NCBI GenBank assembly: GCA_046296195.1 | Contig: JBKBLR010000013.1 | Coordinates: 1-64,000 of the forward strand | Length of the DNA: 64,000 nt | Direction: 5' to 3' | Source: Amphiplicatus sp046296195 | GTDB taxonomy: Bacteria; Pseudomonadota; Alphaproteobacteria; Caulobacterales; Parvularculaceae | Shown: positions 27,030 to 35,720 of the stretch, one piece after another | How the letters are laid out: every line of letters starts with the position of its first letter | Numbering within the stretch: position 1 is the stretch's first letter | The notes under the pieces: generated by a model | What the model was told of the DNA's origin: nothing | The model's database searches: none | What the model saw: only the letters and a program-made list of their open reading frames with translations | Position numbers and translations under genes: made by a program

Positions 27030-28274
27030 CTAATGCGACCCTGACGCCGCCTCACCGTCGTTGAGCGCGAGCCAGTCCTCGCGCGGCAATCCGAGTTCAA
27101 TGTCGAGAAAAGTCGGCAGAATGCGCCAGAGCCGCTTCGAGCGCGAGTTTGAAAGGATCACGACGCCGACATCGCGTTCCGGCAGAACAGCGATCTGAGC
27201 GCCGTAGCCCTCAACCGTGCCCGAGTGCGCAATCAGCGGCTCACCTTCATAGGCGTAGCGCCGCCAGCCAAAAGCGTATTGCGCCGCCTTGAAGCGCGGC
27301 GAGACGCTGCGCATGCGCGCATTCTCGGCAGGTGAGTTGACGCGCGGGGTGAAGATGAGGTCGAGCGCTTCGGGCGGCAGCGTCCCCGGCGCGTGGCCGG
27401 TCACCGCTTTCAGCCATTGCGCCATGTCTCTTATCGAGGCGTTGACGCCGCCCGCCGCAGGCACGCGCCAGTAGATCGGCTTGATCGACGTCTGCCGCCA
27501 GGCGCCAAACGCCTCCGCCTCGCCTTTGATCCGGTCGCGCACGTGCGGGCGCGCCCAATCGCCGGAAGCTGAAAGCCCCGCCTCGCTCGCCGATGCTCCC
27601 GTCATGCCGAGCGGCGTGAACAATTTGCGCCTTAGAGCGTCTTCGTAGGATGTTCCGTAGGCCGATGAAATTGCAAGGCCCGCAATGTCGAAAGCGATGT
27701 TCTGGTAGGAATAGCAGCGCCCGACCGCGCAAACGAGCTTCACTGCACGGTATTTCGGATAGATGTCGGCGACGGGCGTTCCTGCTTCCAGAAGGTTGTC
27801 ATAGGCGTTCGGCGGCAGGCCGGTCTGATGACTGAGAAGATGGCCGAGCTCGAGAGCGTTCTCCGCGCCGCCGGCGAGCCGGAAGGACGGTGCAAAACGC
27901 GTCGCGGGATCTTCAGGGGAGAGTTTTCCTTCCACCATGGCAAGACCCGCCAGTGCGCCGGTGAACCCCTTCGACAGCGACCCGATGCGAAAGACGGTGT
28001 CAGGCGTGACGCGCGCCCCGCCGATCTCGGCGACGCCCCAGGTCTTGAGAAACTTCGTCTCGCCGTGCTTGACGACTGCAACGCTGAGGCCGACGAAATC
28101 ACCCGTTTCGAAGGCTGCGTCGAGAGCGGCTTCAAACGCCTTAAGGCGCGCCGCGTCCGTCGCGTCCGTCGCCGCGGCCGGAACGAGCGCCGCTAGCGCC
28201 AAAGGCTCCTCGCCGCCGGCCGATGAAAGCAGAATAAGCCCCGACAACGCCGTCGCACAAAAAAGACGCATCAC
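27030..28274 (-). CDS. beta-lactamase-family (class C-like) serine hydrolase
   Basis: A 414-residue exported hydrolase of the EstB/PBP4* type. The signal peptide covers about 1-30. The active-site motif is Ser99-x-x-Lys102 (GSLSK), the second motif is Tyr-Gln-Asn in SYQNIAF, and the third is HSGTVEG. These are all three motifs of the fold. Such enzymes are mostly esterases or D-amino-acid peptidases, and resistance to beta-lactams is not implied. It converges on the monooxygenase gene eight bases away. Confidence 0.88.
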   Translation of the reverse strand: MMRLFCATALSGLILLSSAGGEEPLALAALVPAAATDATDAARLKAFEAALDAAFETGDFVGLSVAVVKHGETKFLKTWGVAEIGGARVTPDTVFRIGSLSKGFTGALAGLAMVEGKLSPEDPATRFAPSFRLAGGAENALELGHLLSHQTGLPPNAYDNLLEAGTPVADIYPKYRAVKLVCAVGRCYSYQNIAFDIAGLAISSAYGTSYEDALRRKLFTPLGMTGASASEAGLSASGDWARPHVRDRIKGEAEAFGAWRQTSIKPIYWRVPAAGGVNASIRDMAQWLKAVTGHAPGTLPPEALDLIFTPRVNSPAENARMRSVSPRFKAAQYAFGWRRYAYEGEPLIAHSGTVEGYGAQIAVLPERDVGVVILSNSRSKRLWRILPTFLDIELGLPREDWLALNDGEAASGSH

Positions 28275-28315
28275 GTCAACCCTGAACTAGCCTTGAACGC
28301 CCCCAACTTCCCTTA

Positions 28316-29524
28316 TCAATTCTGTCCGTAAAGAAAGCGCAACGGATCCTTGAGCCGCGCCCGCCATGAGGCTTCATTGTGATCAGCCCCGTCATCGGGG
28401 CGGATGACGAAATCGCGTCCCTCGACAAGCCCTTGAGCAACAAGCGCTTCGCGCAGCGCCGCATGCGTCGGCGCGTATTCTGCGTCGAGGCCCGTCGTCC
28501 CGTAGTCGAACCAGAGCCGCGCGCCCCTCGGGATGTCGAGGCCCGCGGCAATGTCACGGAGGATGTAGGGCGTCGGGTCGGGATTTTCGGGCTTTTCCGC
28601 CATCGGGAAATATTTAGCGACGATCGCTTCCGACAGCGGAAAATGCGTCGACACGCAGCCGCAGGCGCCGAAGACGTCCGGATGCTTCGTCGTAAGGTGG
28701 TAAGAAAGCAGCCCGCCCATCGACGACCCCATGTGAGCGGTGTTTTGCGGTCCCGTCAACGTGCGAAATTCGGCGTTGACGCGCGGCATCAGCTCTTCGA
28801 TGAGAAAGCGCGCATAGAGCGGCGCGCCGTGCCAGGGCGAATATTCATAGCCGCGCTCGCCGGTCGACCACACGCCGACGACGATGATGGGCTCAATGGC
28901 GCCCTCCTCGACGAGCGCCGTCACCGCTTCATCGACGCCCCAGTCGACGCCGGTGTTGGCGATGCGCGAATCGAAAAGATTCTGCCCGTCGGACATGTAG
29001 AGCGTCTTGTAGCGACGCTCGCCCGACGGGTCGTAGCCTGGCGGAAGCCAAATCGAGACGGTGCGCGAAGGGCCGAGGAACGCCGAAGAAACGTTTTCCC
29101 AATAGACCAGCGTTCCTTTGACGCCTGAGCCGCGCCAGTCGGCGACGTATTCCCTCACATCCTTCTTGAAGTCCGTGATCTCGTGTCGAACGGCGACGTT
29201 CCTGTCCATCAGGAGACGGAAATTCGCCATCACCATGCCGGACGGGCCGAGCGCCTCGCGGTCCCAGCTTCCGAGCGTGAACTTGTATTCAAGCACGGTC
29301 CCCGGCGGCGCCGTGACCTGCGCCGTGCGCTCGCGACCCGCTCCCCCCATGGCGAGCCCGTCCGGCTTCCAGGGACCGAGGTCCGGCAGGCTGCCCGCGA
29401 GATAGATCGTCGGCGCGCCCTCCGGCGCGAGGACGGTGATCGTCGCCGTGCAGCAGGGGGCGGGTGCATCCGCGCTTGGCGCACACGCAGCGAGCGACAA
29501 AAGCATCAGGACGGCGGGGCGCAT
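28316..29524 (-). CDS. esterase lipoprotein with N-terminal CBM20-like domain
   Basis: A 402-residue lipoprotein. The lipobox is LAAC with Cys14. Residues 20-115 resemble a CBM20/CBM48 carbohydrate-binding fold (TIYLAGSLPDLGPW, LEYKFTLGSWD). The rest is an esterase-D/enterochelin-esterase-like alpha/beta hydrolase: SDGQNLFD, the nucleophile in GSSMGG near residue 265, an Asp in WFDYGTTGLD and a His in GADHNEASW. It may act on carbohydrate esters or siderophores at the envelope. The ATG at 29524 is preferred because it begins the signal peptide; a GGAG lies upstream. Confidence 0.85.
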   Translation of the reverse strand: MRPAVLMLLSLAACAPSADAPAPCCTATITVLAPEGAPTIYLAGSLPDLGPWKPDGLAMGGAGRERTAQVTAPPGTVLEYKFTLGSWDREALGPSGMVMANFRLLMDRNVAVRHEITDFKKDVREYVADWRGSGVKGTLVYWENVSSAFLGPSRTVSIWLPPGYDPSGERRYKTLYMSDGQNLFDSRIANTGVDWGVDEAVTALVEEGAIEPIIVVGVWSTGERGYEYSPWHGAPLYARFLIEELMPRVNAEFRTLTGPQNTAHMGSSMGGLLSYHLTTKHPDVFGACGCVSTHFPLSEAIVAKYFPMAEKPENPDPTPYILRDIAAGLDIPRGARLWFDYGTTGLDAEYAPTHAALREALVAQGLVEGRDFVIRPDDGADHNEASWRARLKDPLRFLYGQN

Positions 29525-29760
29525 GCTCGAGACTCCGCAGAAAAACACAATGAACCGCAGAACGCAGCGCCGCCGCAAGGCCGGATTATGCGCATAATTC
29601 TTCACGCCGCTCGCTGGCTGGGTGAGCTTTTCCGCGGGCTCCAGCCCGAAAATGCGTATAATCCTCATCTGAAATATACGGCGATTTCCGCCCGGGTCGC
29701 GCGCAGATTGCGGGCGCGAGGGGGGTGCCTTTATCTGCAATCTGCATCGCGCGGCCAGAC

Positions 29761-29910
29761 ATGGAGCCGCCCAAGCCGCGCGAGAACCCAGACCTGTCAA
29801 CAGGCGCCGCCGATTGGGCGCGCGCCGAAAAAAAGTTCGCGCCGGGCGGACGCCTCGGCGCGGTTTTAGACGCCTATCACGCTACCCTTCGAGAGTCAAA
29901 CAATCAATAA
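29761..29910 (+). CDS. possible 49-residue small protein
   Basis: A short ORF (MEPPKPRENPDLST...) with high third-position GC and a reasonable mix of residues (ADWARAEKKFAPGGRLGAV), which is the only reason to list it. There is no ribosome site and no known family. The TAA stop lies inside an inverted repeat. The rest of the 440-base gap around it (29525-29965) shows no other gene. Confidence 0.28.
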   Translation: MEPPKPRENPDLSTGAADWARAEKKFAPGGRLGAVLDAYHATLRESNNQ

Positions 29911-29919
29911 GTTGACTCT
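29892..29919. repeat. inverted repeat AGAGTCAA-N12-TTGACTCT
   Basis: Two perfect eight-base arms separated by 12 AT-rich bases lie just past the 3' end of the TolC-HlyD-ABC operon. Both arms contain a GANTC site (GAGTC, GACTC), the target of CcrM methylation in alphaproteobacteria. It could be an operator or a weak terminator without a T-run. Confidence 0.55.
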
Positions 29920-29965
29920 ATTATGGTAAATTTCGTGTGACGGTTGCGCCCCCGCCTTCCGCTTC

Positions 29966-31390
29966 TCACCGGTCAGGCGCTTCCTCGAGCTCCAGCGTCC
30001 CGAGATCGAGCGAGATCGCGCTGTAATTCGCCTCGGCGATGCGCGCCTCGAGCGCGGCGAGATAGAAACGGATGCGGGCGTCGGCGGCGGTCTCCTCGCG
30101 GATGTTGACGAGGAAGAAATCGCTCGCCCCGCTGGCGAAGCGCTCACGCTCGGCGCGTTGCATGGTCTCTGATTGGTCAACCTCCTGGGCGGCGACGCCG
30201 ACGAGCGTCGCTGACGTTTGAAGATCGAGCAGAATGTTCCTGAGGTCGATCTCGAGCCGCTCCTCGGCACGCCGCCGGCGCTGCTCGAGCGCTTCCATCT
30301 CCGCTTCGGCCCGGCGGAGCCGGCCTGCCGCCTCGCGGCGCTGGATCGGGACGCTGAATTTGAGCCCGATGACCGTATCCGTCGAATCGCGCGACGCGCC
30401 GCCCTCGGCGACGGCGCCGAAATCGGTCGAGACTTCGGCCATTGCTTCAAGGCGCGGCAGGAGCGCGTTGCGGGTGAGCGCGATGCGTCGTTCGGCGCGC
30501 TGAAGGGCGACGCCGAGCGCGCGAAGATCGGGCCGCGCGGTGATGATCGTGGATAAATCGGCGGCGGCGCGCGCCGGCGGACGCGACGTCAGCATCTGCG
30601 CCGGCGGCAGCCTGCCGCGCGTCGGCGACGCCGGCTCACCGCCGGGCCCCCGGTAGTAGAAGGAAAGCTCGTTCGTCGCCGCGATGAAATCCCGCTCCGC
30701 CTCTGTCGCAAGGCGCTGGCGGCGGGCGATGTTCTGCAGGTTCTCGGTCAGGAAGATGCGCGCTCGCGCGCCGGCGCGCACCTGTTCCTCAAGCCCTGTT
30801 TGGCGGTCGCGTGCGATTTTCAGAAGTTCTTCATAGACGGCGAGCTGTCGGCCGGCGGCGACCCAGCGCCAATAGGCGGTGAGCGCTCGGTGCTGGACTC
30901 CAACTCGCGTCAGCAGGAGTTCAAGGTCGGCCTGTTCCACGGCGAGCGCAGCGTCATCAAGACGAAAGCGCCGCTCGTCGATGTCGCGGTCGCGCAGCAA
31001 CGAAAAGACTGCGCCGACTTTCAGCTCGCCGCCGGCGTTCGTGAAACGGGCGTCCTCGTAGACCGGAAAGGATCCGTCCGAAATGCGATAGCCGCCATAA
31101 AGGCTGGCGCCGAGCGGTGCGATCTGCTGTCGCAGGCGCGCGCCGACTTCGCGGCCGTTGTAGAAGCCCGACGCATATTGCTTGCCCTCGCTTTCAAACA
31201 CGAGGTCGAAGGCGCCGCGCGCCTCGAGCGCGCCGCTGACGACGGCGCGGCGATTAGCAAAGCCTTCCAGGATTTCCGGAAAATGCGCGGCGGAGGACGA
31301 GAGAACCTCCTCCGGCGTCAAGGGCACCTGCGCCGTCGCCACTTCCGCGAATAAGGCGGCGGCGACGGCTGACACCAATCGGCGATTCAT
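29966..31390 (-). CDS. TolC-family outer-membrane channel protein
   Basis: A 474-residue exported protein with a signal peptide ending near residue 20 (VATAQ). The remainder is mostly long amphipathic helices with Ala/Arg/Glu repeats, in the two-fold arrangement of outer-membrane efflux proteins, including a QAQADL-type helix (VEQADLELLLTRVGVQH) and AEMEALEQRRRRAEERLEIDLR. It should form the outer-membrane and periplasmic tunnel. It is the last gene of a three-gene minus-strand operon and overlaps the adaptor gene by four bases (ATGA). Confidence 0.87.
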   Translation of the reverse strand: MNRRLVSAVAAALFAEVATAQVPLTPEEVLSSSAAHFPEILEGFANRRAVVSGALEARGAFDLVFESEGKQYASGFYNGREVGARLRQQIAPLGASLYGGYRISDGSFPVYEDARFTNAGGELKVGAVFSLLRDRDIDERRFRLDDAALAVEQADLELLLTRVGVQHRALTAYWRWVAAGRQLAVYEELLKIARDRQTGLEEQVRAGARARIFLTENLQNIARRQRLATEAERDFIAATNELSFYYRGPGGEPASPTRGRLPPAQMLTSRPPARAAADLSTIITARPDLRALGVALQRAERRIALTRNALLPRLEAMAEVSTDFGAVAEGGASRDSTDTVIGLKFSVPIQRREAAGRLRRAEAEMEALEQRRRRAEERLEIDLRNILLDLQTSATLVGVAAQEVDQSETMQRAERERFASGASDFFLVNIREETAADARIRFYLAALEARIAEANYSAISLDLGTLELEEAPDR

Positions 31391-32427
31391 GCGCCGGCTC
31401 CAAAGCCGTTGGCGGACGGCATCGAAGGGGGAAAATTGTTGAGCTGACGCCAGATTTCATAGCCGACCGACACGGTGTCGAGCAGAATCCAGCCGCGCGC
31501 GGTCGCGCCGAAGCGGATGAACTGCTCATCGGGCCACCGGCTTTCGGGATTGACGTCGTCAGGGCGCTCGACGAGCAGGACGCGGAACTTGCCTGTCGCA
31601 TCCGCAGACGGATCGACGGCGACGACTTCCGCCGCAAAAGTGCCGACTGCGACCGACGGCCAGCCGCTGAATTGCACCGCCGGCCATCCCTCGAACTGGA
31701 TTCGCGCCTTCGCGCCCGGCTTGACGAGCGCGACATCGCGGCCGTCGATATAGATCTCGGCAGCGCGCTCGATGCCTGTCGGCACGAACGACGCCACTTC
31801 CCTGCCGGCCTCGATGAAGGTGGCGGCGTCGCCGGCGTTGACGCGCAGGATCACCCCGTCGCGCGGCGCGCGCACGATCTGCGCCGACTGGCGGGTGAGG
31901 TTGACTTCGGCGCGGTTGAGCTCGGCCTCGACCTCGGCCACGCGTCCGCGCAGGTTCTGGACCGCGATCTGCGCCTGCTCGAACTCCCGGCGCGCGGCAA
32001 GACCCTTGCCATAGAGGTCCTGCATCCGCCGGAGATCGATCTCAGCGGTCGCCAACGCGGCGAGAGTCGCCTCCTTCTTCGCGATCACCTGCGCGCGCTC
32101 CGCCTCGAGGCGCTCGATCAGGCGGGGATCGTTGTCGGCGATCTTCAGGATCGGGTCGCCGGCTTTGACGATGCTGCCGTCGCGCACATACCATTCATCG
32201 ATGCGCCCCGAGACAAGCGCATTGATCTGCTGCAGCCGGTCATTCGGGTTGAGCGCCGTGACGACGCCCGCCCCCGCCGTCGTCTGCACCCAGGGCATGA
32301 AAACCAGAAAGCCGATGACGGCCCCGACGCCGATCGTCAGCAGCGCGCCGACCGCGCGCATGATGCGCGGCGTCCTGATCGACTGCAGAGTCCTGAAGAC
32401 AGGATAATGGTGGTCGAGATGCGCCAT
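31387..32427 (-). CDS. HlyD-family periplasmic adaptor
   Basis: A 346-residue membrane-fusion protein. One N-terminal membrane helix lies near residues 25-47. A lipoyl-type half (SGRIDEWYVRDGSIVKAGDPIL) is followed by a coiled coil of about 75 residues, the second lipoyl half (APRDGVILRVNAGD) and a beta-barrel part. It should link the inner-membrane transporter to the TolC-like channel. It sits between those two genes, three bases from the transporter stop and overlapping the channel gene. Confidence 0.9.
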   Translation of the reverse strand: MAHLDHHYPVFRTLQSIRTPRIMRAVGALLTIGVGAVIGFLVFMPWVQTTAGAGVVTALNPNDRLQQINALVSGRIDEWYVRDGSIVKAGDPILKIADNDPRLIERLEAERAQVIAKKEATLAALATAEIDLRRMQDLYGKGLAARREFEQAQIAVQNLRGRVAEVEAELNRAEVNLTRQSAQIVRAPRDGVILRVNAGDAATFIEAGREVASFVPTGIERAAEIYIDGRDVALVKPGAKARIQFEGWPAVQFSGWPSVAVGTFAAEVVAVDPSADATGKFRVLLVERPDDVNPESRWPDEQFIRFGATARGWILLDTVSVGYEIWRQLNNFPPSMPSANGFGAGA

Positions 32428-32430
32428 GGC

Positions 32431-34185
32431 TCAGGCGCTCCCGATTACGGCGACGGGCTTGGACGGGCCGCCAGGCGCCGACTGCCGGCGCGGCTCATAG
32501 ACGACGGCGTTGAAGGTATCGAACGAGGTGAAGACGTGCTGGCGGTGATGGTCGAGGTAGATGAAGGTGTTGCAGCCTATGTCGCGCTGGCGGCGCGTGA
32601 AGTAGATCACCGTGTTCGAGGTGTCGGCCTTGAGGTGCTGAAGAACCCGGATCATCGTCTCCTCGGGCACCAGATCGTAAAGCTGATTGAGAATGAGGAC
32701 GCGCGGCTCGGCAAGGATCGCCGCAGCGAGCTTCAAGAGCATCGTCTCGGTAATCGATAGCGGCCAGCCGGTGAGGTTGATCGGCGTGTCGAGTCCCTTC
32801 TCAAAGCGGGAGATGACTTGGTCGAGGCCGACGATGCGCACTGCTTCGAGAACTTTGGCGGATGAAATGTCATCGCCCGCAAGCTGCAGGAATTCCCGGA
32901 TCGTCATCGCGATGACGGTCGGCCGGTCGAGAAGAACGATCTGCTGGTGGAGCGCATGCGGTTCGGCTTCGACGATGTCGGAGCCGCCGACGGTGATGAG
33001 ACCGCTGTCGGGATCCTGCTGGCGCTTGAGCAGCGTCGTCACGAGGCGCTGCAGGCCGTGGGTCGAGGTCGCCGCCATCACGGTCGAGCCGCTCTCAATG
33101 CGGAAATTAAGCGTCACCGGCACGCCTCGCGCCTCGCCTTTCACTTCGCGAAACTCGAGCGCGGCGTCGGCGCACACAAAGGCGCTCTTGGCTGCGGGCG
33201 CTTCGAGCTCAACCTCGAAGAAGCGCGACAATTCCTCAAGCGCGCCGCAGAGATCGTAAAAATAGGCCATGTAAGGTCCAAGCTGCGCAATGCCGTAGAA
33301 GACGACGGACAGCACGAGTTCGGCCGCGACGAGCTGGCCGAGCGATAATTGCCCCTGAATCACGAGCCAGCCCCCAAGACCGAGGAGGACCGCGCTCGCG
33401 CCGGCGTAAATGACGAAGAAGCAGAGCGTCTGCGCAAAGTAGTGGCGGAAATGCCGGCGGTGCTCGTCGACATAGGCGCGAGTTTCCTGGTCCGTGCGCT
33501 CAAGCGCGTATTCGATGTGGCGCTCCGATTTGAAGAAGCCGTTCGACGCCGCGAGATTCTCGATCCACGCCGCAGTCAGGTGCTTCTGATGCGACAAGTC
33601 GATCGCGCTCTTGATCGCCGCCTTGCCCCAGAACAGCCAAACCGCCCAGATCAGCGCGACGATGATCGCATTGAAGGCGAGAAACAGCGGGTGGTAGAAT
33701 GAGACGAGAATAAAGCCGACGCCCGCCTGCAGGACGAGCGTGAACCCGCCGACGAGCAGCGCCGGCACCATCTTCTGCACGATGACGATGTCGAAATAGC
33801 GGTTGAAGAGCGGCCCTCGGTCCTCGTCGACGAAAAAAGGATTGCGCGCATAGATGGCGCGCAGCGCGATCTCGGCGACCATGCGCGCGTAGAACCGCCG
33901 GCCGAAGATCTCCATCAGGTGAATGCGCAGGGCGTTGAGGAGCCCCGACATGAGAAGGAGAACGAAGAGCGTCCCGGACAGCACGACAAGCGGCGTCGCA
34001 AGCGCCGTGTTCGCAACATTGTTGATAAGCATCTGCACCGAGATCGGCGTCGCCAGCGACAGGAGGCTGATGCCGACGCCGTAGAGGATCGCAAGGACAT
34101 AGAAGTCCCGCTCCGGCCCGAGGAGGCGGAAAAGGATGGCGAAAATCTTCGCGACCCTGAACTGGTCTGGTGCGCCGGCGGCCAT
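32431..34185 (-). CDS. ABC-exporter-like protein with a catalytically dead nucleotide-binding domain
   Basis: The layout is that of a type I secretion or peptide exporter: about six membrane helices, then an ABC-like domain. Yet the catalytic motifs are gone. The Walker A place reads AATSTHGLQRL with no Lys, the Q-loop Gln is Asp (LLDRPT), the signature LSGGQ is LSITE, Walker B is VLILNQLYD (Asp to Asn, Glu to Gln), and the switch His is Arg (YFTRRQ). The frame is intact, so this is not simple decay. An ATP-independent role is inferred. It is the first gene of the operon with HlyD and TolC partners. The start is uncertain: ATG at 34185 (585 aa) or GTG at 34224 (597 aa). Confidence 0.85.
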   Translation of the reverse strand: MAAGAPDQFRVAKIFAILFRLLGPERDFYVLAILYGVGISLLSLATPISVQMLINNVANTALATPLVVLSGTLFVLLLMSGLLNALRIHLMEIFGRRFYARMVAEIALRAIYARNPFFVDEDRGPLFNRYFDIVIVQKMVPALLVGGFTLVLQAGVGFILVSFYHPLFLAFNAIIVALIWAVWLFWGKAAIKSAIDLSHQKHLTAAWIENLAASNGFFKSERHIEYALERTDQETRAYVDEHRRHFRHYFAQTLCFFVIYAGASAVLLGLGGWLVIQGQLSLGQLVAAELVLSVVFYGIAQLGPYMAYFYDLCGALEELSRFFEVELEAPAAKSAFVCADAALEFREVKGEARGVPVTLNFRIESGSTVMAATSTHGLQRLVTTLLKRQQDPDSGLITVGGSDIVEAEPHALHQQIVLLDRPTVIAMTIREFLQLAGDDISSAKVLEAVRIVGLDQVISRFEKGLDTPINLTGWPLSITETMLLKLAAAILAEPRVLILNQLYDLVPEETMIRVLQHLKADTSNTVIYFTRRQRDIGCNTFIYLDHHRQHVFTSFDTFNAVVYEPRRQSAPGGPSKPVAVIGSA

Positions 34186-34427
34186 AAGCTCACTATTCCC
34201 CGATAGGGTTACGCCGAGTTTCACCGCCGCGGATCAGAGCGCTCCCCGCCGGCGTTTACAACTCGTCAACCTTCGAGGGACCCGCGACCCCGACCAAAGG
34301 GCGATCCCGCGCCGGCATTTGGGGCCTCGCGCGTCCGCGTCAAGTCCCCAGTCAGGCGCCGCGCGCCCTGGCTCGCCAAACCCCGCGGTTCGTGGGATGA
34401 AATCCGGAGTCCGCCGGGAGACGCAGG

Positions 34428-35663
34428 ATGACGAATCAAAAATCGCCGGACCGGCGGACGGTTCTGGCAGGCGCGGCCGCAGCGGCCGCCCTCGCCGCCT
34501 GCGAAAGGCCGGACGTGAAAAATGCCTCGAAACCTCAGACCGGGCCGTCAGTCGCCGTTATTGGCGCCGGCATGGCCGGGTCGGCGGCGGCGATGCACCT
34601 TGCGCGGCGCGGCGCGCGCGTAACGCTGTTCGACCAGTACGCCTATGGCCATGACCGCGGTTCGTCGCACGGTGCGACGCGTCTTTTCCGTATCGCGTAT
34701 TTCGAACACCCGGATTATGTGCCGATCCTCCAGCGGGCGTTTTCGATGTGGAAGGCGCTGGAAGCCGAAGCGGGCGAGACCTTGTTCCACCAGACCGGCG
34801 TCCTCGAGGCAGGTCCGCCCGAAGGCGAATTCATGCGCGGGCTCGCCAAGGCGGTCTCCGACCATGACCTGCCCGTTCCGCAGCTCGGCGCGGCTGAGAT
34901 CGCGCGCGACCACCCGCAGCTGAAGCTTCCGGCGCATTTCATCGCCTATTTCGAACGTGAGGCGGGGTTCGTGATGGCGGGCAAGACAGTCCAGCACCAG
35001 ATCAGGCTCGCCAGGGAAGCCGGGGCGAGCCTCAGCCCCGAAACCGCGGTGACGGGATGGAGGCCGGCGGCGAACGGCGTGATCGTCGAAACGGCGGCGG
35101 GCGCTGCGAAATTCGACCGCGTCGTCATCACCGCTGGCGCCTGGGCCAACGGGCTTCTCAACCTGCCCGCGGCGGACGTGAAGCCCTGGCCGCGCACGCT
35201 CTTCTGGCGTCGTCCGCAGACGGATGAGTTCGCCCTCGGCCGCTTTTCCTGCTTCGCGGTCGAGGAAGAGGACGGCCGCTTCTTCTACGGCTTTCCCGCA
35301 ATCGACGCCGACGGCGTCAAGGTCGCCGAACACACGGGCGGCCAAGCGATCGCGCGGCCCGAGGACCGCGGCGACGAGCCCGAACCCGGCGAGAGCGAGG
35401 CGCTCGACGCATTCCTCGGCCAGCGCATTCCGGCCCTTGCGCGCCGGCCGGGAAAGTTCCAGCGCTGCCTTTACGAGGTCTCGCCTGACCATCACTTTCT
35501 CATCGACCGCCATCCGCTCTCCGACCGCGTCGTTTTTGCGGCGGGCCTTTCCGGACACGGGTTCAAGTTCTCGCCTGTTCTCGGCGAAGCGCTGAGCGTG
35601 ATGGCGCTCGACGGCGAGACCCCGCCCCTGTTCCGCTTCCTGTCGCTCGATCGATTTGCTTGA
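34428..35663 (+). CDS. sarcosine oxidase/N-methyltryptophan oxidase-like flavoprotein, Tat lipoprotein
   Basis: A 411-residue amine oxidase of the MSOX/SolA type. The N-terminus has a twin-arginine signal (DRRTVLAG) and a lipobox LAAC, so it is probably folded before export and then lipidated. The FAD motif GAGMAGSAAAMHL follows. SSHGATRLFR matches the substrate/FAD region. Cys347 in RCLYEVSPDHHF lies where MSOX holds FAD covalently. SGHGFKFSP ends the fold. It should oxidise a secondary N-methyl amine, releasing H2O2. The usual relatives are cytoplasmic, so the signal is notable. Confidence 0.87.
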   Translation: MTNQKSPDRRTVLAGAAAAAALAACERPDVKNASKPQTGPSVAVIGAGMAGSAAAMHLARRGARVTLFDQYAYGHDRGSSHGATRLFRIAYFEHPDYVPILQRAFSMWKALEAEAGETLFHQTGVLEAGPPEGEFMRGLAKAVSDHDLPVPQLGAAEIARDHPQLKLPAHFIAYFEREAGFVMAGKTVQHQIRLAREAGASLSPETAVTGWRPAANGVIVETAAGAAKFDRVVITAGAWANGLLNLPAADVKPWPRTLFWRRPQTDEFALGRFSCFAVEEEDGRFFYGFPAIDADGVKVAEHTGGQAIARPEDRGDEPEPGESEALDAFLGQRIPALARRPGKFQRCLYEVSPDHHFLIDRHPLSDRVVFAAGLSGHGFKFSPVLGEALSVMALDGETPPLFRFLSLDRFA

Positions 35664-35720
35664 CGGCCGGGCCCAAACCCGCAAGAGAGCGCGGCCGCCT
35701 GACGACGCGCCCTCCCCCGC

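Noticed and set aside
27030..28274. Beta-lactamase resistance gene
   Set aside because: The motifs fit the broad class C-like esterase/peptidase group; nothing specific to true beta-lactamases is visible.
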